Counted from the first letter of the stretch, positions 1 through 8,869 are shown. The stretch is DNA of 64,000 bases from JAACFF01 sp963807975 (GCA_963807975.1 CAWEDV010000001.1:2170001-2234000), one strand, 5' to 3'. The notes: generated by a model from the letters alone, not told the origin. Numbers and translations: made by a program.

Positions 1-1
1 C

Positions 2-754
2 TGCGGCTTGGTTTTTGCTAATCCACGCTGGACGACTTCGGAGCTAGAAGCGGCTTACGAGGCAGTTGAAGATAAAACCTATGTTGAGGAACGGCAAGGG
101 CGTGAAATCACTTTCCGCAAACATCTTGATGCGCTGGAAAAGGTAACAGGACCGGGAAACGGCCGTTCGCTGTTGGATGTTGGCGCATATATTGGCGTCT
201 TTGTGGAAGTTGCCACCGCCGCAGGCTGGGAGGCCTATGGCATAGAACCCTCAAGCTGGGCTGTAGAACAGGCTAAACAGCAGGGGCTGCCCGTGTACCA
301 GGGCACGCAAGATACCCCAGTTTTCGATGGGCGAAAATTTGAGGTCATCACCATGTGGGATGTCATTGAGCATGTCTCTGATCCTGCTGCTGAATTGAGA
401 AAATCCTTTCAACTCCTGAAACCGGGCGGTTGGTTGGTCGTGCATACGATGAATATTGACAGCCTGACCGCGCGTCTGATGGGACGGCGCTGGCCCTGGC
501 TAATGGATATGCATCTAACCTACTTCAGCCAAAAAACCATGGCTGCTATGCTGAATGCTGCCGGATTTGACATAATTTGGTCCGGCACCCAAGGACGTTA
601 TTTAAGTCTAGGTTATCTGGCGACAAGGTTGGGTGGCCTAAATGATCATCTAGGGCGTATTTCGACCAGCATCATGCGCCGGCTGAAGCTTGGCGACAAA
701 GCAGTGCCGGTCAACTTCGGCGATCTTTTCACCGTCTTTGCCAAACGGCCGTAA
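2..754 (+). CDS. class I SAM-dependent methyltransferase (5' truncated by window edge)
   Basis: The reading frame is open to the first base, and the first readable residues (CGLVFANPRW) look like the end of the N-terminal zinc-ribbon segment common in Methyltransf_23-type proteins. The true start therefore lies upstream, and the TTG at 8 is probably internal. Motif I is seen as LLDVGAYIGVF, and an acidic motif follows at GIEP. A WDVIEHVSDP segment and LKPGGWLVVHTMN complete a typical small-molecule methyltransferase core. Family members often modify sugars, lipids or quinone-like substrates; the substrate cannot be told here. Only the downstream edge is visible, and the gene ends about 60 bases before an unrelated response regulator. 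Confidence 0.8.
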   Translation, partial: CGLVFANPRWTTSELEAAYEAVEDKTYVEERQGREITFRKHLDALEKVTGPGNGRSLLDVGAYIGVFVEVATAAGWEAYGIEPSSWAVEQAKQQGLPVYQGTQDTPVFDGRKFEVITMWDVIEHVSDPAAELRKSFQLLKPGGWLVVHTMNIDSLTARLMGRRWPWLMDMHLTYFSQKTMAAMLNAAGFDIIWSGTQGRYLSLGYLATRLGGLNDHLGRISTSIMRRLKLGDKAVPVNFGDLFTVFAKRP

Positions 755-775
755 CTGCTGGCGTCCCCTTTTAGC

Positions 776-805
776 TTGGAACCGATATCTCTTTTTTGGT
801 ATACT
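776..805 (+). promoter_or_regulatory. promoter of response regulator, probably leaderless
   Basis: A -35-like TTGGAA (776-781) and a -10-like TATACT (800-805) are separated by 18 bases. The ATG at 813 is only seven bases after the -10 box, so transcription would begin at or next to the start codon. There is no Shine-Dalgarno sequence, which agrees with a leaderless message. This is inferred from consensus only. Confidence 0.45.
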
Positions 806-812
806 GCTAAGT

Positions 813-1499
813 ATGATCCCACTGAAGCTCCTCATCGTTGACGACCATCCTGTATTTCGCCAGGGCTTACGTGATGTATTTGAAACTGAACCAAAAATCG
901 AGGTCGTTGGTGAAGCAGCGGATGGTGAGGCAGCACTTACCCAGGCACGGGCTTTGCAGCCAGATGTAATTTTGATGGATATTAATCTGCCGACATCAAG
1001 CGGGCTGCAGGTAACCCGAGCAATTACAACGCAGATGCCGGGCACAAAGGTAGTCATGATCACCGGCTATGACGAGCCAGAATATATATTTCACTCGCTG
1101 CGGGCCGGTGCTTACGCATTCTGCTCCAAAGACTTGCCACCAGAGGCACTAATTCACACCGTCTTGACCGTTTTTGAAGGAACCTACGTGCTCAATGACC
1201 AGGTACTTTCTGAAGTGGAAGTTGAGGAGTGGATTGAGCGGCGTATGAGCCGTTTTGGCCGGCAGGGAGCAGAAGATAGCGGAGGATCGGGGGTCTCGCT
1301 ATCACCACGAGAGATGGAAATTCTGGATTTGATTTGCCAGGGCACCTCCAACAAAGATATTGCTAAACGGTTGGGGATCAGTTACCAGACTGTTAAGAAT
1401 CACGTAACAGCCATATTGCACAAGCTGGGCGTAAGTGACCGCACGCAAGCAGTTCTTTACGCTTTGAGGCATGGTTGGTTCACAGTGGAAAGCATGTAG
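813..1499 (+). CDS. NarL/FixJ-family response regulator
   Basis: A 228-residue cytoplasmic two-component regulator. Residues 1-120 form the receiver domain, with acidic residues D10 and D11, phospho-acceptor D56 (in ILMDINLP), switch T84 and K106. Residues 162-222 form a LuxR-type helix-turn-helix (LSPREMEILDL, then NKDIAKRLGISYQTVKNH). The start at 813 is chosen because MIPLKLLIVDDHP is the normal N-terminus and a -10 box lies just upstream; a longer frame from 690 would overlap the methyltransferase. A NarL-type partner kinase lies far away at 15.3-16.8 kb and could be the cognate sensor, but this is only a guess. A Flp pilin gene follows about 75 bases downstream. Confidence 0.9.
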   Translation: MIPLKLLIVDDHPVFRQGLRDVFETEPKIEVVGEAADGEAALTQARALQPDVILMDINLPTSSGLQVTRAITTQMPGTKVVMITGYDEPEYIFHSLRAGAYAFCSKDLPPEALIHTVLTVFEGTYVLNDQVLSEVEVEEWIERRMSRFGRQGAEDSGGSGVSLSPREMEILDLICQGTSNKDIAKRLGISYQTVKNHVTAILHKLGVSDRTQAVLYALRHGWFTVESM

Positions 1500-1572
1500 G
1501 GTAAGATATTGTTTGTCCAAAAGGGGACAGCTTGAAAAGCTCATACACCATCGAGAAAGGAGATAGTCGATA

Positions 1573-1725
1573 ATGTCATTTTTTGACGAAGAAGGTCAGG
1601 GCTTACTTGAATATGCGCTCGTCCTAATTCTCGTTGCGGTTGTCGTAATTGCCATAATCACCCTGTTGGGTCCCGAGATCAGCGAGCGTTTATGCCAATA
1701 TATTGACCTATTCTGCACACCCTAA
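1573..1725 (+). CDS. Flp/Fap-type class III prepilin, 50 aa
   Basis: A 50-residue protein. The short N-terminus ends in EGQG, followed by LLEYALVLILVAVVVIAII, the Flp-type prepilin motif (G before the cleavage site, then E and Y) and a hydrophobic assembly helix. It is expected to be cut by a TadV/PilD-like peptidase after G10 and built into a thin Tad pilus or pseudopilus. An AAAGGAGA ribosome site stands about ten bases before the ATG. A CpaF-like ATPase gene begins 14 bases downstream. No TadB, TadC, secretin or prepilin peptidase gene lies in the window, so the rest of any Tad machine must be elsewhere. Recognition rests on the motif and length. Confidence 0.8.
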   Translation: MSFFDEEGQGLLEYALVLILVAVVVIAIITLLGPEISERLCQYIDLFCTP

Positions 1726-1739
1726 CCTGACCTTTCTTC

Positions 1740-2735
1740 TTGAAACAGGTTAAGCACGTGCCACCGCCACAACGACCCGATGAGCAAGAATCAGGACAGC
1801 CTATTGAACGCGCCTCACTCCGGGAACTAAGAGTCCGACGTGCGTCCCCAACACCGGATGCGCGGGATGCTTACGATGAACTGCGAGTCCACATATTGCA
1901 GAAGCTGGAAAAACTTACCGGCAGCAATCCCTCTGGGCCGGATCAGTACAAATCTCGGGCAGCCATTCAAGCCAGCTTAGACGCGCTCTTGGCGCAAGAA
2001 AAAATCATCCTAAAACAGAACGAGAAACGGCGGCTTACGAACGATGTCGCGGCTGAACTCCTGCAAGCGGTCCCCAGCAAAACAATAGATTCGGCAGAAG
2101 ATACCGTCATAGTTCTGCGCTCAATGGATGAATTTGTTGAAGCGCAGATGCTTACCAGCAAGACTGCCAGCTATTTGCAAAAGGCCGTGACTGAGAAAGC
2201 CAATATCCTAATCAGCGGACAGGATGGTGCAGGAAAGACAAGCCTTCTTCGTGCCCTATGCGCTTACATCCCCGCCGGGGAGCAGATAATCACCATTGAA
2301 GCAAGGGCCGAATTACAGCTAGCAAACACCCATGTGATCGGCCTTGAAACCGAGGAGACGGATATTTCCCAGATACCCAAAATCTCGCTGGAAGCCTTGC
2401 TCATGACCTCGATGCGGATGCGTCCTGACCGCTTGATTTTAGGATCCTTGGAAGGAGCAGAAGCGTATACCTGGCTTCAAGCAATCAATGGTGGTTTGCG
2501 GGGCAGTATGACAACTTGTTCTGGCAAAAACCCGTTGCATGCGCTGGCCCGGATTGAAGCAATGGCTCTGCGCGCTAACCCCACAGCGTTGACCTCCATT
2601 CGCGAGGAGATAGGGTCGGCGATCGATTTAATCGTTCATCTTGAGCGAGAAGTACAAAACGACATTCGTGTGGCCTCCATCAGCGAGCTGCACGGCTATC
2701 AAAACAATCAATTTGTAACCATCGATAAATGTTAA
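1740..2735 (+). CDS. CpaF/TadA-like secretion ATPase, shortened and with altered catalytic motifs
   Basis: A 331-residue protein whose C-terminal 220 residues align with CpaF/TadA, the ATPase of Tad pili. Walker A is intact at 160-168 (GQDGAGKTS). The Walker B region reads RPDRLILGSLEG, where the family has RPDRIIVGEVRG, so the catalytic glutamate is a serine (about S236). The His box reads TTCSGKNP where TTIHANSP is expected, so its histidine is missing. The usual N-terminal domain between the first helices and the core is also mostly absent (family about 420-480 aa). It may bind ATP without efficient hydrolysis and act as a regulatory or structural partner. It lies next to a Flp pilin. The start is TTG at 1740 or GTG at 1758. 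Confidence 0.75.
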   Translation: MKQVKHVPPPQRPDEQESGQPIERASLRELRVRRASPTPDARDAYDELRVHILQKLEKLTGSNPSGPDQYKSRAAIQASLDALLAQEKIILKQNEKRRLTNDVAAELLQAVPSKTIDSAEDTVIVLRSMDEFVEAQMLTSKTASYLQKAVTEKANILISGQDGAGKTSLLRALCAYIPAGEQIITIEARAELQLANTHVIGLETEETDISQIPKISLEALLMTSMRMRPDRLILGSLEGAEAYTWLQAINGGLRGSMTTCSGKNPLHALARIEAMALRANPTALTSIREEIGSAIDLIVHLEREVQNDIRVASISELHGYQNNQFVTIDKC

Positions 2736-2756
2736 CCGTTCTTTTCGAAGGCGGGC

Positions 2757-3485
2757 ATGTTGCGATCTTCAACGTTAGCAGCCAAATATCCAAGACCCTT
2801 GAAGTGGGTTAATAAGGCGCTCGACCTGTTGTTTCCTCCCGTTTGTGCCGTTTGCGGTACGCTTGGGCCACTGATCTGCGATTCATGCGCGGCCCAGATT
2901 TCTAAGATCAGCGAGCCCCTTTGCCAACGATGTGGTCGATCCACGATAAATGAGACCCCAATTTGCAGCGACTGCATCCAACCATCATTTCTCGTGCAGC
3001 AAGTGCGTGCTCCTCTCGCCTACCAAGCACCGCTGTCGATTGTTATTCACCGCCTAAAATATGAGGGCTTGTTCGCCCTCGCTAAACCGTTGTCTCAGAT
3101 AATGGTTGACTCTTGGCCGGTGTGGGAACATCATCCCGATGCCATTGTGCCAGTTCCACTCCACCAAAAACGGCAACGACTGCGGGGATTCAACCAATCG
3201 CAGTTACTAGCCGAACAGATAAGCCAACAACTCTTAATCCCCATGGAGGTGAACGCTTTAAAGCGCATCAGGCATACGAAGCCGCAAATAGGACTCAACC
3301 CTAGTGAACGTCAAGAAAATGTACGTGATGCTTTTACAGCGGATCCGCTTTTAGTCAGTCAGAAACAGATTTTGCTCGTGGACGATGTTTATACAAGCGG
3401 CGCGACCATGGCCGCGGCGGCGCTGGCCCTGCTGGATTCTGGAGCTGCTAACGTCTCTGCTTATTGTTTGGCACGCACCGTCTAG
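2757..3485 (+). CDS. comF: ComF family phosphoribosyltransferase-like protein
   Basis: A 242-residue protein. An N-terminal zinc-binding region has paired cysteines at 30/33, 41/44, 56/59 and 70/73. It is followed by a type I phosphoribosyltransferase fold with RLRGFNQSQLLA and the PRPP-binding loop ILLVDDVYTSGAT. ComF homologues support natural DNA uptake or recombination in several bacteria, and the enzymatic reaction is not established. It starts 21 bases after the CpaF-like gene. Co-location with a pilus-type ATPase and Flp pilin fits a DNA-uptake theme, but no comEA or comEC is present in the window. Length and motifs are normal. Confidence 0.9.
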   Translation: MLRSSTLAAKYPRPLKWVNKALDLLFPPVCAVCGTLGPLICDSCAAQISKISEPLCQRCGRSTINETPICSDCIQPSFLVQQVRAPLAYQAPLSIVIHRLKYEGLFALAKPLSQIMVDSWPVWEHHPDAIVPVPLHQKRQRLRGFNQSQLLAEQISQQLLIPMEVNALKRIRHTKPQIGLNPSERQENVRDAFTADPLLVSQKQILLVDDVYTSGATMAAAALALLDSGAANVSAYCLARTV

Positions 3486-3533
3486 AAGTGGGATAATAGA
3501 ACAAGCTTCTATATTCCAAAAGGAGAAAAGAGA

Positions 3534-4094
3534 ATGGAACTCTCAATCCAAGGACACAATTTAGAGATTACGACAAGAGTACGGAATTATGTCGAAAAGA
3601 AAACCGCGCGGCTGGACAGGTACATGCCAAACCTGAATACCGTCAAAGTCGATCTGACGACGGAAAATACACGCAGTGCAGTAGAGCGCCAGGTTGCACA
3701 AATCACCATTCGCGATGATCGGGGAACAATCCTACGCGCCGAAGAACGTAACAGTGATATTTTTGCGGCAATCGATGCCGTTGTTGACAAACTTTACCGC
3801 CAGATTGAGCGCTACCGCGGCAAGCGGAAGCGGAAGCATCGTGGCCCTGTTGAAGAGTATGACATGGGCGAACCGCTTCCTTTGGACGAACTGGAAAGTG
3901 TAGATGACGAGCCATCAATCGTGCGCACTAAGCGCTTCGCCTTACATCCCATGTCAACCGAAGAAGCAATCGATCAGATGGAACTGCTTGGTCACGACTT
4001 TTTCATCTTTTTTAATGCCTCCGACGATGGCATCAATGTTATTTACAAGCGACGCGATAACAACTACGGTTTGCTTCAGCCTGAGTTTGATTAA
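3534..4094 (+). CDS. hpf: ribosome hibernation promoting factor, long form
   Basis: A 186-residue protein. Residues 1-100 are the S30AE domain (starting MELSIQGHNLEITTRVRNYVEKK) that occupies the A/P sites of the 30S subunit. A charged linker (RGKRKRKH) and the C-terminal dimerisation domain (about 125-182; RTKRFALHPMSTEEAIDQMELLGHDFFIF) follow. This is the long HPF that drives 100S ribosome dimer formation in stationary phase. A strong AAAGGAGAAAAGAG ribosome site precedes the ATG. The phosphatase gene follows 24 bases later and may be co-transcribed. Confidence 0.95.
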   Translation: MELSIQGHNLEITTRVRNYVEKKTARLDRYMPNLNTVKVDLTTENTRSAVERQVAQITIRDDRGTILRAEERNSDIFAAIDAVVDKLYRQIERYRGKRKRKHRGPVEEYDMGEPLPLDELESVDDEPSIVRTKRFALHPMSTEEAIDQMELLGHDFFIFFNASDDGINVIYKRRDNNYGLLQPEFD

Positions 4095-4118
4095 ACACAA
4101 TAGTCAAGGTAACCCTTT

Positions 4119-4595
4119 ATGGCCCATATTTTGATTATTTGCACTGCCAATATATGCCGTTCGCCAGTGGCTGAGGCCATACTGCGCGATCGCTTGGCCA
4201 AACGTGGATTGGAGGATTGGACTGTCAGTTCTGCCGGAACGTGGGCAATGACCAGGCGTGGCGCATCTGAAAACAGCGTCATCGTAGCCAGAGAGTATGG
4301 TCTAGATATCAGCAGCCACCAGGCACGCATGGTGGAAGAAGAGTACCTGCGCGAAGCCGATCTTGTACTATGTATGGAAGCGGGTCATGCCGAAGCTCTG
4401 AGAGCTGAATTCCAAGGTCAGGCACATAAGGTTTTTATGCTCACGGAAATGGCTGGGCGTCCCTACAGTGTTTATGATCCTTTTGGAGAACCATTGATCT
4501 CATACCAACGTATGGCGGCCGAATTGGCGGGGCTCATTGATGGTGGGATGGATCGCATTGTTCAGTTAGCGGAGGAAAATGAAGAAGGGGCGTAG
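4119..4595 (+). CDS. low molecular weight protein-tyrosine phosphatase
   Basis: A 158-residue cytoplasmic phosphatase. The P-loop is CTANICRS with nucleophile C8 and R14, and the general acid is D120 in VYDPFGEP, the DP motif of the family. Family members remove phosphate from tyrosine (or arginine) residues and often balance BY-kinases or arginine kinases; none is visible here. The ATG follows hpf by 24 bases with a weak ribosome site (AAGG). It converges with an HNH nuclease gene that ends at 4605. Confidence 0.92.
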   Translation: MAHILIICTANICRSPVAEAILRDRLAKRGLEDWTVSSAGTWAMTRRGASENSVIVAREYGLDISSHQARMVEEEYLREADLVLCMEAGHAEALRAEFQGQAHKVFMLTEMAGRPYSVYDPFGEPLISYQRMAAELAGLIDGGMDRIVQLAEENEEGA

Positions 4596-4604
4596 AAGCG
4601 CTCT

Positions 4605-5126
4605 TTACCAACCCTCTATGAATTGGGCCCACTCTTCATTCGCGTGGACGTGGCTGCTAAAGCGGTAGAAGGCAGTGGCTTTCGGTTCAAAGGGCTTGCG
4701 GCGGAGGGTCATATTGGCTTCACGGGGATTTTTCCCACCTTTGCGGCGGTTGCAGGGCATGCAGGCAGCTACCAAATTTTGCCAGGTATGTGGTCCACCC
4801 CGATGACGGGGAATGACGTGATCAAGGGTCAGTTGGCGCATCTCGCGACCACAATATTGACAAGTGAATTCGTCCCTGCGCAAAATTTCTCTTTTTGACA
4901 GCGAAATGCGCGGGCGAGGGCGCTTGATCATGTAGATGAGCTTGATAACAGAGGGGATTTCAAATTCGGCCGTACAGCTATGGATCACGCCGCGACCATT
5001 GATGATCGTTTCTGCCTTTCCAGCAAACACCAGCGAAAGTGCACGCTTGGTGTTACAAACGTGTAATGGTTCAAAGTTCACATTTAGAATGAGCACCGGA
5101 TCATTCAGTAAGCCATTTTTGCCCAT
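4605..5126 (-). CDS. HNH endonuclease
   Basis: A 173-residue protein of the common stand-alone bacterial HNH family. An N-terminal segment (NDPVLILNVNFEPLHVCNTKRALSLVFAGKAE) is followed by a zinc-knuckle HNH domain. In that domain CQYC (C89/C92) and CMPC (C122/C125) bind zinc, and LDHVIPRHRGG plus WQNLVAAC supply the catalytic histidine and the central asparagine. Start M at 5126 is preferred over 5165 because MGKNGLLNDPVLILN is the family N-terminus. The biological role of this family is not settled. It stands alone between the phosphatase and the Nif3 gene. Confidence 0.9.
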   Translation of the reverse strand: MGKNGLLNDPVLILNVNFEPLHVCNTKRALSLVFAGKAETIINGRGVIHSCTAEFEIPSVIKLIYMIKRPRPRISLSKREILRRDEFTCQYCGREMRQLTLDHVIPRHRGGPHTWQNLVAACMPCNRRKGGKNPREANMTLRRKPFEPKATAFYRFSSHVHANEEWAQFIEGW

Positions 5127-5281
5127 GACGCGCGGAGTATACACGAGACCAGCGAAAATCGTCAATCCTCACTGGTTACGACGCGGTTAACGCTTGTGGC
5201 AATAGAAACCAGGCCGGTTTTGGATTAAATTTCGCGCTGAGGCGTCCACTAGAGACGTTCCAGGCTTTGGGACAAACAAAT

Positions 5282-6031
5282 ATGGATCAGCTTGAACTTG
5301 TTACTTATCTAGATAACTACCTGCAGATCGACACCACAGCAGACTATGGGCCGCAAGGTTTACAAGTCGAAGCTGCCAGCCCCCATGTGCAGCGGGTTGC
5401 TCTGGCAGTAGATACTTCCATAGAGACAATTCAGGTTGCAGCCAGATGGCCTGCAGATATGCTGCTCGTCCATCATGGCATTCTCTGGCGCAGCGTGGAA
5501 CGAATCGCTGGTCCTCTTGGACGGCGGGTGCGTCTCCTGCTAGAAAACGGCATTCACCTCTACGCGGCCCACCTAGCGCTCGATGCCCATCCACAAGTTG
5601 GCAACAATGCCGAACTGGCAAGAGTATTGGGCATGGAGGTCGACAATTGGTGGTGTGAAGCAATGGGCACGAAGATCGGTGTCTACGGACAGACCAACCG
5701 TCCCCTGAGTGATCTGGTCGAGCAAATTAATGAAACTTTACAAACGCGGGCACGTGTCCTGGAAAGTGGTCCAGCAGTGGTTAGGAAATTAGCCATTGTC
5801 TCTGGCTTTGGTGCGGATCGTGTCGCCGAAGCCAAGGCACTGGGCGCAGATACGTTGCTGACCGGCGAAACATCCCATGCCAATTTTTGGGCTGCTGCCG
5901 ATTACGGCATGAATGTCATCTTTGCCGGGCATTATGCGACTGAGACGGTTGGCGTTAAGGCATTGGGAGAACATATAGCCAATAAATTTGGATTAACCGT
6001 GCACTTCTTTGATTTTCCGACGGAGATGTAA
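5282..6031 (+). CDS. Nif3-like dinuclear metal centre protein
   Basis: A 249-residue protein of the Nif3/YbgI (formerly GTP cyclohydrolase 1 type 2) family. Metal-binding signatures are LLVHHGILW near residue 65, HLALDAHP near 105 and the C-terminal GHYATETVG. Homologues form toroidal hexamers, and the reaction is uncertain. ATG 5282 is chosen over an upstream TTG at 5267 because MDQLELVTYLDNYL is the usual N-terminus; the ribosome site is weak. The frame is complete and of normal length. Confidence 0.92.
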   Translation: MDQLELVTYLDNYLQIDTTADYGPQGLQVEAASPHVQRVALAVDTSIETIQVAARWPADMLLVHHGILWRSVERIAGPLGRRVRLLLENGIHLYAAHLALDAHPQVGNNAELARVLGMEVDNWWCEAMGTKIGVYGQTNRPLSDLVEQINETLQTRARVLESGPAVVRKLAIVSGFGADRVAEAKALGADTLLTGETSHANFWAAADYGMNVIFAGHYATETVGVKALGEHIANKFGLTVHFFDFPTEM

Positions 6032-6096
6032 GCAGTAATAAAGATGGTAGCTTATGGAAGGAAGCTGCTGCCATTATTGATTAATAGGAGATTCCC

Positions 6097-7278
6097 ATGA
6101 TCCACAATAAGCTGAGCTGGATACAAGATGAGTTGGACAACCTGCAAACGGCAGGTTTATACAATAGGATTCGCACCATTGAGTCGCCCATGGATGCCTG
6201 GGTGACCATCGACGGACGGCCGTTACTTAATTTCTGCGCCAACAACTATCTTGGTCTAGCCAACCACCCGCGGATTAGGGCAGCGACAAAGCGTGCTATC
6301 GACACTTACGGGGTGGGGCCGGGCGCGGTGCGCACGATTGCGGGAACAATGTCTCTGCATATCGCCCTGGAAAAGCGGCTGGCTGAATTTAAACAGGTGG
6401 AGGCTTGCATCACTTTCCAAAGCGGATTCGCGGCCAATATCGCCACTATCCCGGCCATCATTGGCCGCGACGATATCATCTTTTCCGACGAGTTGAACCA
6501 TGCCAGCATCATCGATGGCTGCCGGCTGAGCCGGGCTAAGGTTGTGCGCTATGCACATAATGATGTCGACGATCTGCAGCGGCAAATTGCGGCCACAACG
6601 GAATATGGCCGGCGAATCATCATCAGCGATGGCGTATTCAGCATGGATGGCGACATCGCGCCGTTGGACAAACTGGTGGAGATCGCTGAAGAGCATGGGA
6701 TTATGATCATGGTCGACGACGCACATGGCGAAGGGGTGTTGGGCCGTGGTGGTCGGGGTATCGTCGACCACTTTGGCCTTCACGGCCGTGTTGACGTCGA
6801 GGTAGGCACTCTGAGCAAAGCGTTCGGGGTCATGGGCGGGCTGGTTGCCGGTAAGGCCATAATCGTCGAATGGCTGCGCCAGCGAGGACGGCCGTTCCTC
6901 TTCTCCAGCGCGTTGACAGTACCCGATACAGCCGCCTGTCTCGAAGCCGTGGCTATTTTAGAAGAGTCTACGGAACTGATCGACCGCCTGTGGGCCAATG
7001 CCGCTATCTTCCGTGAAGGAATGCAAGCGTTGGGCTTCGACACGGGCTTCAGCCAAACGCCCATCGTGCCCGTGATGCTGGGCGAAGCGCAGCTAGCCCA
7101 GCAGTTCAGCCGCCGCCTCTTCGAAGAAGGCGTCTTTGCCATGGCCATCCGCTTCCCAACCGTGGCCCGCGGCAAGGCGCGTATACGGGTTATGAACTCG
7201 GCTGCCCACAGTGAAGAGGATATTCAGTTGGCTTTGGCTACGTTTGCTAAGGTCGGCAAAGAGCTTGGGGTCATTTAG
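6097..7278 (+). CDS. glycine C-acetyltransferase / 8-amino-7-oxononanoate synthase family PLP enzyme
   Basis: A 393-residue alpha-oxoamine synthase. PLP sites are visible: H135 (DELNHASIIDG), D207 and H210 (VDDAHGEGVLG) and the Schiff-base K241 in GTLSKAFGVMGG. The family condenses an amino acid with an acyl-CoA. KBL makes 2-amino-3-oxobutyrate from glycine and acetyl-CoA in threonine breakdown, and BioF uses alanine and pimeloyl-ACP/CoA. The sequence has the look of KBL-type enzymes, but there is no tdh or bio neighbour to decide. A ribosome site (AATAGGAG) stands before the ATG. An inverted repeat follows the stop codon. Confidence 0.85.
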   Translation: MIHNKLSWIQDELDNLQTAGLYNRIRTIESPMDAWVTIDGRPLLNFCANNYLGLANHPRIRAATKRAIDTYGVGPGAVRTIAGTMSLHIALEKRLAEFKQVEACITFQSGFAANIATIPAIIGRDDIIFSDELNHASIIDGCRLSRAKVVRYAHNDVDDLQRQIAATTEYGRRIIISDGVFSMDGDIAPLDKLVEIAEEHGIMIMVDDAHGEGVLGRGGRGIVDHFGLHGRVDVEVGTLSKAFGVMGGLVAGKAIIVEWLRQRGRPFLFSSALTVPDTAACLEAVAILEESTELIDRLWANAAIFREGMQALGFDTGFSQTPIVPVMLGEAQLAQQFSRRLFEEGVFAMAIRFPTVARGKARIRVMNSAAHSEEDIQLALATFAKVGKELGVI

Positions 7279-7283
7279 CTTCT

Positions 7284-7346
7284 AGAAACCCGGTTTTATT
7301 AATATTAAGACCAGCCAGATTTCTTCGACTGAAGAACCGGGTTTCT
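7284..7346. terminator. inverted repeat between convergent genes
   Basis: Perfect 12-base arms AGAAACCCGGTT (7284-7295) and AACCGGGTTTCT (7335-7346) enclose a 39-base spacer between the stops of the PLP enzyme and the minus-strand nuclease. The position between convergent genes suggests a bidirectional terminator, but the long loop and lack of a T-run also fit a remnant repeat element. Confidence 0.4.
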
Positions 7347-7367
7347 TATATGGCTAAACCAATCTTC

Positions 7368-8777
7368 CTAGACCTCAAAACTCTGGTGCATTTCGGGCAC
7401 CACGACATTGGCGAAGTCGTGGGTGCGACGCAGACCGTCAGCGAGGGCAAAGGAGGAGTCCTCTTCCCCATGCACAATGAAGGTATGAGCCGGCTTGCTG
7501 CGCAAGTGCCCTGCCCATTCCAGGAGTTCACCGCGATCAGCATGAGCGCTGAAGCCATTGATCACTTCCACACGGGCGCGCAGTTTGTATGTTCTGCCTA
7601 ATATTTTTACATCCGGCTGTTTTTCCACGATACGCCGGCCCAAGGTATTAGGCGCCTGCCAGCCGACAATTAAGATCGTATTGCGCGGATCCTCGATATT
7701 GTTCTTCAAATGATGGAGGATACGGCCCGCTTCAGCCATACCGCTGGCGCTGATGATCACGGCCGGCTCGCGCAAAAAATTCAGTTCCTTGGACTCATTG
7801 GTTGAACGCGTGTAGCGCATCATTTCGAAACCGAAGGGATCGCCATGTCTGTCACGGGCTAGAAAACGCTCTACCTCTTCGTCATAAGCTTCCGGATGCA
7901 GCCGGTAGATGGCCGTGGCATCGATCGCCAGAGGACTATCGACAAATATGGGCAAGTCTGGGGGAATTTCCCGTTCTTCGACCAGTTGGTGCAGCCGGTA
8001 GACCAGTTCCTGTGTACGCCCGACGGCAAAGGCAGGCACGATCAATTTGCCGCCCCGGCGGCAGGTTTCATTGACCACATGCTCTAGGCGTTCACTGGCT
8101 TCATCTTCAGCAGCGTGGTAGCGGTCTCCGTAAGTGCTTTCGATTAACAGCACATCAGCGCCCTCTAAGAAGGTGGGGTCGTTGAGGATTGGCCGGTCGG
8201 GACGGCCGATATCACCGCTGAAGACAAGGCGTTTTGTTTGACCGGTTTCTTCATCTTCGATATCGAGCGCGGTGATGGCCGAGCCTAGAATATGCCCAGC
8301 ATCATAGAAGTTCAGAGATACGCCGGGCATGACGTTGTACGGCCGTTCATAGCCCAGGCCAATAAACTGCCGCAGACTTACCGTTACATCTTGCATCTTG
8401 TAAATGGGTTCCAACGGCGGCAGCTTCTGCTTTTTGCGTTTCTTATTCAAGTAATCGATGTCATATTCCTGAATCCTGGCGCTGTCTTTGAGCATGATGG
8501 CGCATAGATCACGCGTGGCATAGGTACAGATTATATCTCCCTTGAAACCGCTTTTGACCAGGTTGGGAATATTGCCGCTGTGATCGATATGGGCATGAGA
8601 GAGTATGAGCACATCCACTTCACTGGCATCGAAGGGCAGATTCTGATTGTATTCGTAGCTCTTCTTTCGTGAGCCTTGATACAGGCCACAATCCAAAAGG
8701 ATTTTGCGTCCATTAACGGTGATCAGGTGCTGCGAACCAGTAACTGTGCGTACTGCTCCGTGAAAAGTTAGTTTCAT
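7368..8777 (-). CDS. metallo-beta-lactamase fold nuclease of the beta-CASP family
   Basis: A 469-residue protein. The MBL core carries HAHIDH (H61, H63, D65, H66), and further metal ligands lie at GHILGSA and FSGDIG. The beta-CASP insertion (about 200-370) and the C-terminal RMMBL segment (VEVINGFSAHADRGELLEW) follow. Such proteins process RNA as endo- or exonucleases, like the archaeal aCPSF/YSH1-type enzymes. The start at 8777 (MKLTFHGAVRTVTGS) is preferred because it matches the family N-terminus; a longer frame from 8834 has no support. It lies about 90 bases downstream of rnd in a minus-strand row with recJ. Confidence 0.9.
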   Translation of the reverse strand: MKLTFHGAVRTVTGSQHLITVNGRKILLDCGLYQGSRKKSYEYNQNLPFDASEVDVLILSHAHIDHSGNIPNLVKSGFKGDIICTYATRDLCAIMLKDSARIQEYDIDYLNKKRKKQKLPPLEPIYKMQDVTVSLRQFIGLGYERPYNVMPGVSLNFYDAGHILGSAITALDIEDEETGQTKRLVFSGDIGRPDRPILNDPTFLEGADVLLIESTYGDRYHAAEDEASERLEHVVNETCRRGGKLIVPAFAVGRTQELVYRLHQLVEEREIPPDLPIFVDSPLAIDATAIYRLHPEAYDEEVERFLARDRHGDPFGFEMMRYTRSTNESKELNFLREPAVIISASGMAEAGRILHHLKNNIEDPRNTILIVGWQAPNTLGRRIVEKQPDVKILGRTYKLRARVEVINGFSAHADRGELLEWAGHLRSKPAHTFIVHGEEDSSFALADGLRRTHDFANVVVPEMHQSFEV

Positions 8778-8869
8778 TGTCAGTCTCCTGTACGGGTACA
8801 AAAACTGGCTTGTCGGATCCAACAACCTGGTCAAGCTTCTCCTAAAAGAGCTGACCGGTCTGCAATAAT

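Noticed and set aside
650..1063. 137-residue minus-strand frame opposite the response regulator
   Set aside because: Antisense shadow of well-conserved receiver-domain coding sequence.
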